NCBI GenBank assembly: GCA_012735335.1
Contig: JAAYHO010000178.1
Location: 1-8,001 of the forward strand
DNA length: 8,001 nt
Origin: Gammaproteobacteria bacterium
Lineage (GTDB): Bacteria > Pseudomonadota > Gammaproteobacteria > Pseudomonadales > Pseudomonadaceae
Reading direction: 5' to 3'
The notes beneath the pieces were generated by a model, which saw only the letters and a program-made list of their open reading frames with translations, did no database searches and was not told where the DNA came from. Positions 1-6,783 of this stretch are shown in pieces. The stretch's first letter is position 1, and each line of letters begins with the position of its first letter. Position numbers and translations under genes: made by a program.

Positions 1-643
1 ACAGACCCAGTGCCAGACCGGCGTAGTCGGCCACTACCGTAGCCCAGGCCGCCCCCGCCACACCCCACTCCAGCCCCACCACAAAGAGCACATCCAGCGC
101 GATATTGATCAGGTTCACCGTGAGCAGGATGAACAAGGGTGCCCGGGCCCGCTGGGCACCGATAAACCAGCCGATCAGCACGAAGTTGCCCAGCGCAGCG
201 GGCAGGCTCAGCAGGCGGATATTGAAATAGATACTGGCCTGCTCCAGCAGCGCCTCGCTGCTGTCGAGGAAATGCAGCCCGAGCCGCAACAGCGGCTCAT
301 GCACCAGCCACACCAGCAGCGCCAGCAGCAGTGCCAGCCACAGCGCCTGCAGCAGCACCAGCCGCAGGCGGTTACCGTCATTCGCACCACAGGCCTGGGC
401 GGCAAAGCCGGTGGTACCCATGCGCAGGAAGCCCGCGGCCCAGAGAATGAAGGTGATCAGCGTGGCGCCGACGGCCACACCGCCCAGATAGTGGGCGCCA
501 TCCAGATGGCCAACCACCGCGGTGTCCACCAGCCCGACCAGCGGCACACTGATATTGGACAGGATCATCGGCGTGGCCAGCGCCCAGACCTGACGGTGGG
601 TCGGGCGGTGACCGGCGGCGGAAAAAATACTCGACAGGTTCAC
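1..643 (-). CDS. MATE-family (DinF/NorM-like) multidrug or metabolite efflux transporter, 5' half only
   Basis: This is the first 214 codons of an inner-membrane antiporter; the 3' part lies beyond the left edge. The frame is open from a TGA at 664-662 to base 1. The first possible starts are TTG (646) and GTG (643). I chose GTG, which gives MNLSSIFSAAGHRPTHRQVW and then the MATE-type first helix ALATPMILSNISVPLVGLVD followed by TAVVGHLDG. Further hydrophobic helices follow (VAVGATLITFILWAAGFLR; a leucine-rich stretch LVLLQALWLALLLALLVWL; FILLTVNLINIALDVLFVVG), ending in VAGAAWATVVADYAGLALGL. MATE proteins have 12 helices and about 450 residues, so roughly the N-terminal bundle is visible. 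The family exports drugs or metabolites using Na+ or H+ gradients; the substrate cannot be told here. The start has no convincing Shine-Dalgarno and lies 138 bases downstream of yciH, just after a cluster of inverted repeats. The family call is firm; the exact start is uncertain. Confidence 0.88.
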   Translation of the reverse strand, partial: MNLSSIFSAAGHRPTHRQVWALATPMILSNISVPLVGLVDTAVVGHLDGAHYLGGVAVGATLITFILWAAGFLRMGTTGFAAQACGANDGNRLRLVLLQALWLALLLALLVWLVHEPLLRLGLHFLDSSEALLEQASIYFNIRLLSLPAALGNFVLIGWFIGAQRARAPLFILLTVNLINIALDVLFVVGLEWGVAGAAWATVVADYAGLALGL

Positions 644-680
644 CAAGCTGGAGTCGCCCGCTCATCCACCGCCTGGGGGG

Positions 681-740
681 GTAGCGCACCCACGCTACGC
701 TGGCATGCCTCGACCCCCGGTCGTCGAGCGGGTGCTCGAC
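681..740. repeat. Intergenic inverted-repeat cluster: two 6-bp-stem/6-nt-loop hairpins with complementary loops
   Basis: In the gap between yciH and the MATE gene, bases 681-698 read GTAGCG-CACCCA-CGCTAC and bases 723-740 read GTCGAG-CGGGTG-CTCGAC. Each is a perfect 6-bp stem with a 6-nt loop. Five loop bases (CACCC, 687-691) are exactly complementary to GGGTG (730-734). In minus-strand RNA the sixth pair is a G-U wobble. A third CTCGAC at 709-714 can pair instead with GTCGAG at 723-728, and CGACC (711-715) with GGTCG (719-723), so the structures are partly exclusive. The layout resembles REP/BIME-type intergenic palindromes, but no second copy is in this window and the family is not identified. 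It would lie in the leader of the MATE gene or the tail of the yciH transcript. Confidence 0.6.
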
Positions 741-781
741 AACCCTGAAGGTTAACTCCCGCAGCACTCAGCAACACAGTA

Positions 782-1153
782 TCAACCACCAGCCCGTTTG
801 GTCTTGAAGCCTTCGGCAGCCAGCCAGTCGCACAGCATGTCCGCCCGGTCGCCCTGAATCTCGATCACCCCATCGACCACCGAACCACCGCAGCCACAGC
901 GGGCCTTGATACGTTTGGCCAGGACCTTGAGTTCATCGGCGGGCAGCGCCAGACCAGTGATGGTGGTCACCGTCTTGCCACCCCGGCCCTTGGTCTCCCG
1001 ACGCACCCGGGCGATACCATCACCGGCAGGTGTGGCGGTCTGGGCGCAGTTGCACTGAGCCTGGGGCTGGCGGCAATCCGGACACATGCGACCGCTGTCC
1101 GTGGAAAACACCAGCCCGCCGAGGGAGTCGAAACCTGTGGAACGCCTGGCCAT
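782..1153 (-). CDS. yciH: YciH, SUI1/eIF1-family translation initiation factor-like protein
   Basis: A 123-residue protein of the bacterial SUI1 family, related to eukaryotic eIF1. E. coli YciH has been linked to start-site and initiator-tRNA fidelity and to stress translation; its role here is inferred. Residues 1-22 (MARRSTGFDSLGGLVFSTDS...) are the typical lead-in. A small cysteine cluster follows (C24, C27, C34, C36 in CPDCRQPQAQCNC), which could bind a metal ion. The SUI1 core spans about 46-118, with the family signatures RRETKGRGGKTVTTITGL (51-68), the cysteine-containing glycine turn CGCGGSV (86-92) and IEIQGDR (97-103). Full length for the family. The ATG lies 3 bases after the DUF2333 stop codon, with an AGGG purine run about 7 bases upstream inside the DUF2333 end. 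The two genes are therefore probably co-transcribed and translationally coupled. Confidence 0.93.
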   Translation of the reverse strand: MARRSTGFDSLGGLVFSTDSGRMCPDCRQPQAQCNCAQTATPAGDGIARVRRETKGRGGKTVTTITGLALPADELKVLAKRIKARCGCGGSVVDGVIEIQGDRADMLCDWLAAEGFKTKRAGG

Positions 1154-1156
1154 GGA

Positions 1157-2140
1157 TCAGCCCTGCTCCAGCAGGCGACGCAGGTCGATCAGCCCGGCGT
1201 TGGCCCGGGACAGGTAGTTGGCCATGACCAGCGAGTGGTTGGCGAGGATGCCGAAGCCGCCGCCATTGAGGATCACCGGACTCCAGATCGGCTCCTGGGT
1301 GGCTTCCAGCTCACGGATGATCTGGCGCAGACTGACCATGGCATTCTTGTTATTCAGCACATCCGCGTAGTCCTTCTCGATGGCCCGCAGCAGGTGCACC
1401 ATGGCCCAGGCACTGCCCCGGGCTTCATAGAAGACGTTGTCGATCTGCAGCCAGGGGGTCTGTTTGCGCTCACGACCGCCCTCGGTCAGCGGCGCACGGG
1501 CCACACTGGCCGACAGCCGTTGTGACAATGAGCCCATACGCGTACTGGCATCGCCGATCCAGCCGGCCAGGTTGTCTGCTCGGGCATAGAAACTGGCGTT
1601 GCCGCTCTCCAGCCGGGTGATGTAGTCCTCCAGCAGTTTCAGACCGCTGCGGTACTCGCTTTCACTGGCGGGCAGAGCCCAGCTGTTGTGGTCGAAGTGG
1701 AACAGCGGCTCGGCCTTGGCCAGCGCTGCATCCTCGGTGGACTGGGACTGGGAACGAGCCATGTCGCGGCGCATGGCCCGGGACATGTCACGCACCTGCA
1801 CCAGCACGCCGAATTCCCAGCTGGGCATGTTGTCCAGCCAGATACCGGGCGGAGCCACGTCGTTGCTGATGAAGCCGCCGGGCTTGTCCAGCAGCGTGGT
1901 GACCAACGCCTGCAGGGTGCGGGCGGTATGCGAGCCGGTGGTCAGGTGGTCGGTATTGCCTACCGGCAATATGTTCAGTTCATCCAGATCCGGTTCCTGG
2001 CTCCAGTACCAGCCAACCAGCAGACAGATGACCAGATAGGCCGCCAGCAGCAGGCCTAGCAGCCTGCCAAGTGAACTGCCCTTGCCCCGGAAACGCTCGG
2101 TGGCGCCGTCCAACCGTTGGAATCTTCTGGAAAATTTCAT
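1157..2140 (-). CDS. DUF2333 family inner-membrane protein of unknown function
   Basis: A 327-residue protein that I recognise as the DUF2333 family, common in Pseudomonas and relatives; no biochemical function is established to my knowledge. A basic N-terminus (MKFSRRFQRLDGATERFRGK) precedes one membrane helix at about residues 25-46 (LGRLLGLLLAAYLVICLLVG), followed by WYWSQEPD. The rest is soluble and, by the positive-inside rule, probably periplasmic. Notable stretches are PPGIWLDNMPSWEFGVLVQV, a helical VRDMSRAMRRDMARSQSQSTED segment, and the C-terminal GGGFGILANHSLVMANYLSR. The frame opens 33 bases upstream at an ATG (2173). The internal ATG at 2140 is preferred because GGAGGGG (2150-2144) sits just before it and the upstream ATG would fall in a candidate -10 box. 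It heads an apparent operon with yciH and is transcribed away from dsbD. Family call fairly firm, function unknown. Confidence 0.88.
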   Translation of the reverse strand: MKFSRRFQRLDGATERFRGKGSSLGRLLGLLLAAYLVICLLVGWYWSQEPDLDELNILPVGNTDHLTTGSHTARTLQALVTTLLDKPGGFISNDVAPPGIWLDNMPSWEFGVLVQVRDMSRAMRRDMARSQSQSTEDAALAKAEPLFHFDHNSWALPASESEYRSGLKLLEDYITRLESGNASFYARADNLAGWIGDASTRMGSLSQRLSASVARAPLTEGGRERKQTPWLQIDNVFYEARGSAWAMVHLLRAIEKDYADVLNNKNAMVSLRQIIRELEATQEPIWSPVILNGGGFGILANHSLVMANYLSRANAGLIDLRRLLEQG

Positions 2141-2143
2141 CTG

Positions 2144-2150
2144 CCCCTCC
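2144..2150 (-). promoter_or_regulatory. Shine-Dalgarno deciding the DUF2333 start
   Basis: On the minus strand GGAGGGG is followed by CAG and then ATG at 2140. It is the strongest ribosome-binding site in the left half of the window. It selects the shorter DUF2333 form (327 residues) over the ATG at 2173, which has no comparable purine run. Confidence 0.8.
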
Positions 2151-2168
2151 CCTGTCTGTACAGTGACA

Positions 2169-2196
2169 AGCATATCACCTGTACGCCCATTGGCAC
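2169..2196 (-). promoter_or_regulatory. Candidate sigma70-type promoter for DUF2333-yciH
   Basis: On the minus strand GTGCCA (2196-2191) is separated by 16 bases from TATGCT (2174-2169). These resemble the -35 TTGACA and -10 TATAAT boxes (4 of 6 matches for the -10, fewer for the -35). A transcript would begin near 2162 and give a leader of about 20 bases before the ATG at 2140. CTGTAC occurs on either side of the -10 (2156-2161 and 2179-2184). By-eye prediction only. Confidence 0.3.
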
Positions 2197-2309
2197 TGCA
2201 TCGAGCGCTGATTCAGCTGCGCCTGACCACCTGCCCGGCGGACATCAGCAGTGACAATCCGCCTGCGGCAAATACCCTCTGGCTCTGGTATTAACAGCGC
2301 CAATCACTA

Positions 2310-2323
2310 TCATACCGGTATGA
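2310..2323. promoter_or_regulatory. Perfect 14-bp palindrome upstream of dsbD, possible operator
   Basis: TCATACCGGTATGA is a perfect inverted repeat with no spacer, ending 17 bases before the dsbD ATG at 2341. Its half-site GGTAT is also found at 2287 and 2332, so GGTAT starts at 2287, 2317 and 2332 (30 and 15 bases apart). The size and position suit a dimeric regulator acting on dsbD, but I do not recognise the motif. It could be chance. Confidence 0.35.
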
Positions 2324-2340
2324 CCATTTCAGGTATTCCC

Positions 2341-4143
2341 ATGCGGCTTTCACGCTTCTTCCTCATCATCCTGCTGCTGTTGAGCAACAGCGCACTGGCG
2401 CAACTGCCACTGTCGAGCAGTACCACCGGCAACACCAGCCTGCTCGGCAATATCGGCAGTACGGTACAGTTTCTCCCGGTTGATCAGGCTTTCCGCCCCG
2501 GTCTGGTGGACGCCAGTCGCCAGCGCATCCAGCTGCAGTTCGATATTGCCCCCGAGTACTACCTGTACCGCCACCAGTTGAGCTTCGAGCTGCTCGGCGG
2601 CGACGACCAGATCCGCCAGATCGAGCTGCCGGATGGCAAGGCCATCCATGACGAGTTCTTCGGCGATGTGGAGGTGTACTACAACAGCCTCCCGGTACAG
2701 CTGGATATCAGCCTCGGCCAGACACCCGCCAGACAACTGCGCGTGAACTACCAGGGCTGCGCCGACGCCGGTCTGTGCTACCCGCCGGAAACCTGGCTGC
2801 TGGATCTGCCCGGGGCCAGCCCCAGCTCGGCCGGCACCGACCATGCAACAGCCGGTCGTGCCCTCTGGTGGTCCCTGCTGGTACTGTTTGCCGCCGGTCT
2901 GGCACTGACTTTCACCCCCTGCGTTCTGCCGATGGTGCCCATCCTTACCGGCATGGTGCTGGGCCGCAGCAATATCGATCGCACCCGGGCCTTCATCCTG
3001 TCCCTCAGCTATGTACTGGGCATGGCCCTGACCTTTGCCCTGGTCGGCGCCCTGATCGGCCTGTTCGGCGCCGCGCTGAACATCCAGGCACGCCTGCAAT
3101 CACCCTGGGTACTGGGCACCTTCGCGGTGTTCTTCGTGATCTTCGCTCTGGCCATGTTCGACGTCTTCAACCTGCGCCTGCCCGCCTTCATCCGCGAACC
3201 CGCCGAAAAGCTCGGCAGCCGTACCCGTGGCGGCTCCATCCCCGGCGCCGCCGCCATGGGCGTACTGTCCTCACTGGTGGTATCGCCCTGCATTTCCGCC
3301 CCACTGGCCGGCGCACTGGTCTACATCAGCGCCACCGGCGACGCCCTCGGCGGTGCCCTGCAGCTGTTTGCCCTGGCCCTGGGCATGGGCGTACCGCTGA
3401 TCATCGTCGCCATGTTCGGCAGCACCCTGCTGCCGCGCTCCGGCCCCTGGCTCAACCACGTCAAACAGGCCTTCGCCTTCGGCCTGCTGGCCGTGGCCAT
3501 CTGGCTGCTGGAGCGCATCATCCCCGGTCCGCTCAGTCTGGTTCTGTGGAGCGCACTTGCCGCCGGAGCGGCAGTTCAACTCGGCCTGTTCGAACGCCAG
3601 CCCCGCAGCGGCATGGGCCGCCTGGCCCAGACCCTCGCCCTGCTGCTGGCCATCTACTCCGCCGCCGCCCTGTTCGGCGCCCTGGCCGGAGGCAGCGACC
3701 CGCTGCGTCCGTTGCAGAACATCAACACCAGCTCCAGCACCGCCGCCCTCGACAGCAGCAGCGACTACTTCAACCAGACCAGCGACCCGGGCAACGTCCG
3801 CCAGCAACTGGCCGCAGCCCGCAGCCAGGGCCAACCGGCCATCGTCGAACTGTCCGCCGACTGGTGCATCAGCTGCAAGATCATGGAACGGGACATCATC
3901 AACCAGCCCAGCGTGCGCAGCGCCGGGCTGGATGGCCTGGTGCGGATTCAACTGGACGTCACCGACAATACCCCAGCACAGCGTGAATGGATGACCGAGC
4001 ACCAGCTGTTCGGACCGCCAGCGTTTCTGTTTTTCGATGCTAAGGGTGAGGAAATAACGGATCTGCGTATCCAGGGCGAGGTGTCACGGGAGGTGTTTGT
4101 GCGGCATATGCAGAGGGTTTTTCCTGACGCAACGCAAGAGTAA
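2341..4143 (+). CDS. dsbD: DsbD, thiol:disulfide interchange protein (membrane electron conduit)
   Basis: DsbD carries electrons from cytoplasmic thioredoxin across the inner membrane to periplasmic partners such as DsbC, DsbG and cytochrome c maturation proteins. With the start at 2341 it has 600 residues (E. coli about 565). A clean signal peptide, MRLSRFFLIILLLLSNSALA, cleaves before Q21. The periplasmic alpha domain (about 40-165) carries C140 and C146 in GCADAGLCYPPETW. The membrane domain (about 170-475) carries C194 in FTPCVLPMVPIL and C317 in VVSPCISAPLAG. The C-terminal thioredoxin-like gamma domain has the C509-C512 pair in ADWCISCK. All six redox cysteines are present. The frame extends upstream to GTG 2251 and ATG 2320, but those starts would put a non-leader tail ahead of the signal peptide. 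An AGGT at 2331-2334 serves ATG 2341. The last 120 bases use less GC-biased codons than the rest. It is divergent from DUF2333 and about 200 bases ahead of aroQ. Confidence 0.96.
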   Translation: MRLSRFFLIILLLLSNSALAQLPLSSSTTGNTSLLGNIGSTVQFLPVDQAFRPGLVDASRQRIQLQFDIAPEYYLYRHQLSFELLGGDDQIRQIELPDGKAIHDEFFGDVEVYYNSLPVQLDISLGQTPARQLRVNYQGCADAGLCYPPETWLLDLPGASPSSAGTDHATAGRALWWSLLVLFAAGLALTFTPCVLPMVPILTGMVLGRSNIDRTRAFILSLSYVLGMALTFALVGALIGLFGAALNIQARLQSPWVLGTFAVFFVIFALAMFDVFNLRLPAFIREPAEKLGSRTRGGSIPGAAAMGVLSSLVVSPCISAPLAGALVYISATGDALGGALQLFALALGMGVPLIIVAMFGSTLLPRSGPWLNHVKQAFAFGLLAVAIWLLERIIPGPLSLVLWSALAAGAAVQLGLFERQPRSGMGRLAQTLALLLAIYSAAALFGALAGGSDPLRPLQNINTSSSTAALDSSSDYFNQTSDPGNVRQQLAAARSQGQPAIVELSADWCISCKIMERDIINQPSVRSAGLDGLVRIQLDVTDNTPAQREWMTEHQLFGPPAFLFFDAKGEEITDLRIQGEVSREVFVRHMQRVFPDATQE

Positions 4144-4351
4144 CGCAGCATATTCACGGAATACGCACCAGACAGGCGCAACACACCCGGCCGCAGCAGC
4201 GCCAAAGCCCAAGTTCGACAAAAACACGGCAAACATGCCGCCATCTGATGGCATCGAACTGCTTCTGGACAGCTGTTTTTTTATCCGGCAAACTCTGCCC
4301 TCATTCATGACCACAGAGTCAATCGCAACCAACACCGCGGGATAACGCTGA
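4144..4351. other. Non-coding spacer between dsbD and aroQ
   Basis: This 208-base stretch is less GC-rich than its flanks and has no convincing gene. It probably holds the aroQ-accB-accC promoter. A small hairpin lies at 4235-4254 (ATGCC/GGCAT, or alternatively GCCAT/ATGGC with a 3-base loop). Seven T residues follow at 4276-4282, but 21 bases after the hairpin, so this is not a standard intrinsic terminator. I could not pick a clear -35/-10 pair by eye. A GGGA at 4339-4342 is the likely ribosome-binding site of aroQ. Confidence 0.5.
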
Positions 4352-4795
4352 ATGGCCCGAATACTGGTTCTGCACGGACCCAACCTGAATCTCCTTGGCA
4401 CCCGTGAACCCGGTGTCTATGGCGCAGTCACCCTCGAACAGATCAACACCCGGCTCAGCGAGCAGGCCAGTCAGGCGGGATATCAGCTCGACGCCTTGCA
4501 GAGCAATGCCGAGCATGTACTGATCGACCGCATCCACGCGGCCCGGGAGGATGGCACCCGTTTCATCATCATCAACCCCGCTGCATTTACCCACACCAGT
4601 GTCGCAATACGTGACGCGTTGCTGGCGGTGAGCATCCCATTCATCGAAGTGCATCTTTCCAATGTGTACAAACGCGAGCCCTTCCGGCATCACTCCTACT
4701 TCTCGGACATAGCCGAGGGCGTGATCTGCGGACTGGGAGCCGAGGGCTATGCCCTGGCCCTGCAGGCAGCGGTACAACGAATTGAACACCACTGA
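4352..4795 (+). CDS. aroQ: Type II 3-dehydroquinate dehydratase
   Basis: Catalyses dehydration of 3-dehydroquinate to 3-dehydroshikimate, the third step of the shikimate pathway to aromatic amino acids, in the cytoplasm. At 147 residues it is the usual length for the dodecameric type II enzyme. The N-terminal signature [19 protein letters not shown] holds the active-site R18 and Y23 on the flexible lid. N75 and H81 lie in [16 protein letters not shown], and H101 in [17 protein letters not shown], which also supplies R108 and R112. All expected catalytic and substrate-binding residues are present. The ATG at 4352 is preceded by GGGA with 9-base spacing. accB starts 41 bases after its stop with no terminator between, so aroQ probably shares a transcript with accB and accC, an arrangement I recall from Pseudomonas. 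Some genomes carry a second aroQ copy, which cannot be judged from this window. Confidence 0.96.
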   Translation: MARILVLHGPNLNLLGTREPGVYGAVTLEQINTRLSEQASQAGYQLDALQSNAEHVLIDRIHAAREDGTRFIIINPAAFTHTSVAIRDALLAVSIPFIEVHLSNVYKREPFRHHSYFSDIAEGVICGLGAEGYALALQAAVQRIEHH

Positions 4796-4836
4796 ACACA
4801 CTGAACATCAAACATTGCCCTGGAGCGCAAGTATCA

Positions 4837-5295
4837 ATGGATATCCGCAAAGTAAAGAAACTCATCGAACTGCTTGAAGAATCCGGTATCGACGAGCTGG
4901 AGATTCACGAAGGCGAAGAATCTGTACGGATAAGCCGCCACAGCCAGCAAGCGGCCGTGCCCCAGCAGTACTACCAGGCCCCGGTTGCCGCTGCACCCGC
5001 CCCGGCTCCGGCTGCCGCAGCCGCTGCACCTGCCGAACCGGCTGCCCCAGCCGAGCCCGCCGGTCACCTGGTACGCTCACCGATGGTCGGCACCTTCTAC
5101 CGCTCGCCGTCCCCCGAATCCCCGTCCTTTGTCGAAGTCGGCCAGACCGTCAAGGCCGGTGACGTGCTGTGCATCGTCGAAGCGATGAAAATGATGAACC
5201 ACATCGAAGCCGACAAAAGTGGCGTGATTCAGGCGATCCTGGTGGATAACGGCCAGCCGGTCGAATTCGATCAACCCATGTTCAGCATCGCCTGA
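4837..5295 (+). CDS. accB: AccB, biotin carboxyl carrier protein of acetyl-CoA carboxylase
   Basis: Carries the biotin that AccC carboxylates and that the AccA-AccD carboxyltransferase uses to make malonyl-CoA, the committed step of fatty-acid synthesis. It has 152 residues (E. coli 156). The N-terminal segment [34 protein letters not shown] (1-34) is the conserved region for complex assembly. A flexible alanine/proline linker follows at about 47-75. The biotinyl domain (about 77-152) includes the thumb region [20 protein letters not shown] and the biotinylation site EAMKMMN, with K118 as the modified lysine. The ATG is preceded by GGAG at 4822-4825. It lies between aroQ (41-base gap) and accC (19-base gap), consistent with co-production of the BCCP-biotin carboxylase subcomplex. 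In E. coli AccB represses its own operon; no matching site could be identified here. Confidence 0.97.
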   Translation: MDIRKVKKLIELLEESGIDELEIHEGEESVRISRHSQQAAVPQQYYQAPVAAAPAPAPAAAAAAPAEPAAPAEPAGHLVRSPMVGTFYRSPSPESPSFVEVGQTVKAGDVLCIVEAMKMMNHIEADKSGVIQAILVDNGQPVEFDQPMFSIA

Positions 5296-5314
5296 GCCCG
5301 ACCCGGAGGCAGCG

Positions 5315-6655
5315 ATGCAGAAAGTACTCATAGCCAACCGCGGCGAAATTGCACTGCGTGTCATCCGCGCATGCAAGGAGCTGGGGTTGAAGACAGTCGC
5401 AGTGCACTCCACTGCCGACCGTGAACTCATGCACCTGGCCATGGCCGACGAAACCGTATGTATCGGCCCGGCCATTGCTACCCATTCCTACCTGAGCATC
5501 CCGGCGATCATCAGCGCCGCCGAGCTGACCGGTGCCGACGCGATCCACCCCGGCTACGGCTTCCTCGCGGAAAACGCCGACTTTGCCGAACAGATCGAGC
5601 GCTCCGGCTTCACCTTCATCGGCCCCAGCGCCGATGTGATCCGCCTGATGGGCGACAAGGTGTCAGCCATCGAAGCGATGAAGAAGACCGGCGTACCTAC
5701 CGTACCCGGCTCCGACGGTCCCCTGCCCGATGACGAGCAGGAGTGCCTGGCGATCGGTCGTCGCGTAGGCTATCCGGTGATCATCAAGGCTTCCGGCGGC
5801 GGCGGTGGCCGCGGCATGCGTGTGGTGCACAAGGAAGAAGAGCTGATCAAATCGATCCGCCTGACCCGCACCGAAGCCGGTGCCGCCTTCGGCAACCCGG
5901 TGGTCTATCTGGAAAAGTACCTGACCAACCCGCGTCACGTGGAGATCCAGGTGCTTTCCGACGGTCAGGGCAACGCCATCCACCTGGGTGACCGCGACTG
6001 CTCGCTGCAGCGCCGCCACCAGAAGATCATCGAAGAAGCTCCCGCACCCGGCATCAACGAAAAGGCCCGTGCCGAAGTGCAGGCTCGCTGCGTACAGGCC
6101 TGTATCGATCTGGGTTATCGTGGCGCCGGCACCTTCGAGTTCCTCTACGAAGACGGTGAGTTCTTCTTTATCGAGATGAACACCCGGATTCAGGTGGAGC
6201 ACCCGATTTCGGAGATGGTCACGGGTATCGACATCGTCAAGGAACAGATCAAGGTCTGTGGCGGTCTGGCGTTGCGCCTGAAGCAGGAGGACGTGGTCAT
6301 CCGCGGTCACTCCATCGAGTGCCGGATCAACGCCGAAGACCCGGTCAGCTTCCTGCCCAGCCCGGGCACCGTGAGCTTCTTCCACGCCCCCGGCGGCAAC
6401 GGCGTACGGGTCGACTCGCATCTGTACAGCGGTTACAAGGTTCCGCCGAACTACGACTCGCTGGTCGGCAAGCTGATCACCTACGGCGCCACCCGCGACG
6501 AGGCCATGATGCGCATGCGCAACGCGCTGGATGAACTGGTGGTGGACGGCATCAAGACCAACACCCCGCTGCACCGGGAACTGGTACGTGATGAAGGCTT
6601 CTGCAAGGGTGGTGTGAACATTCACTACCTGGAGAAGAAGCTGGGCATCAGCTGA
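5315..6655 (+). CDS. accC: AccC, biotin carboxylase subunit of acetyl-CoA carboxylase
   Basis: An ATP-grasp enzyme that carboxylates the biotin on AccB using ATP and bicarbonate. At 446 residues it is near-identical in length to E. coli AccC (449) and is collinear with it, offset by one residue. The N-terminal fold starts [22 protein letters not shown]-binding lysines are K115 (MGDKVSA) and K158, followed by the glycine-rich lid [13 protein letters not shown] (159-171). Metal-binding E275 (FEF) and E287 lie either side of [11 protein letters not shown], and catalytic R337 is in ECRINAEDP. The C-terminus [12 protein letters not shown] is typical. All key residues are intact. A strong GGAGG (5305-5309) sits 5 bases before the ATG, 19 bases after the accB stop. 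The gene closes the transcription unit, with an intrinsic terminator about 30 bases downstream. Confidence 0.98.
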   Translation: MQKVLIANRGEIALRVIRACKELGLKTVAVHSTADRELMHLAMADETVCIGPAIATHSYLSIPAIISAAELTGADAIHPGYGFLAENADFAEQIERSGFTFIGPSADVIRLMGDKVSAIEAMKKTGVPTVPGSDGPLPDDEQECLAIGRRVGYPVIIKASGGGGGRGMRVVHKEEELIKSIRLTRTEAGAAFGNPVVYLEKYLTNPRHVEIQVLSDGQGNAIHLGDRDCSLQRRHQKIIEEAPAPGINEKARAEVQARCVQACIDLGYRGAGTFEFLYEDGEFFFIEMNTRIQVEHPISEMVTGIDIVKEQIKVCGGLALRLKQEDVVIRGHSIECRINAEDPVSFLPSPGTVSFFHAPGGNGVRVDSHLYSGYKVPPNYDSLVGKLITYGATRDEAMMRMRNALDELVVDGIKTNTPLHRELVRDEGFCKGGVNIHYLEKKLGIS

Positions 6656-6685
6656 GGATCCAACCCATCCCCAGCAAGCCGACAG

Positions 6686-6720
6686 AACCGGGAGACGAGC
6701 ACTCGTCTCCCGGTTTTTTT
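6686..6720 (+). terminator. Rho-independent terminator of aroQ-accB-accC
   Basis: A perfect 13-bp stem pairs 6686-6698 (AACCGGGAGACGA) with 6703-6715 (TCGTCTCCCGGTT) around a GCAC loop. Seven T residues at 6714-6720 overlap the stem base. It starts 30 bases after the accC stop and is oriented for plus-strand transcription only. It implies that prmA has its own promoter or depends on read-through. Confidence 0.93.
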
Positions 6721-6783
6721 ATGCCGCCCATTCTTTATTTGCCCCCGAGGCGATAAGCTTCAGGTTTTTTCCAAGGAAATTCC

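Noticed and set aside
378..767. Minus-strand open frame of 129 codons across the MATE start and the intergenic repeats
   Set aside because: It overlaps the clearly recognisable MATE coding frame in a different frame. Its product is arginine/glycine-rich with no domain, typical of translated repeats in GC-rich DNA.
2251..2340. Upstream extension of dsbD to GTG 2251 or ATG 2320
   Set aside because: It would place 7 to 30 extra residues before a well-formed signal peptide that begins exactly at the ATG at 2341.
2775..3986. Plus-strand 403-codon open frame inside dsbD
   Set aside because: It is a shifted frame of dsbD, rich in Arg/Pro/His, whereas the dsbD frame has all the family motifs.
4235..4282. 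Possible intrinsic terminator after dsbD
   Set aside because: The hairpin ends 21 bases before the T7 tract, and no stable stem directly abuts the T run (only about 3 bp CTG/CAG), so it does not meet the usual form.
4097..4345. 82-codon plus-strand frame filling the dsbD-aroQ gap
   Set aside because: It starts inside dsbD, has no ribosome-binding site or recognisable domain, and its codon use is unlike the neighbouring genes.
5000..5065. Alanine/proline-rich repetitive stretch in accB
   Set aside because: This is the normal flexible linker between the N-terminal and biotinyl domains of BCCP, not a novel repeat.
5663..6625. Minus-strand 320-codon open frame opposite accC
   Set aside because: It lies wholly antisense to an intact, conserved accC. 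Long antisense frames are expected with this codon bias, and no protein family is visible.
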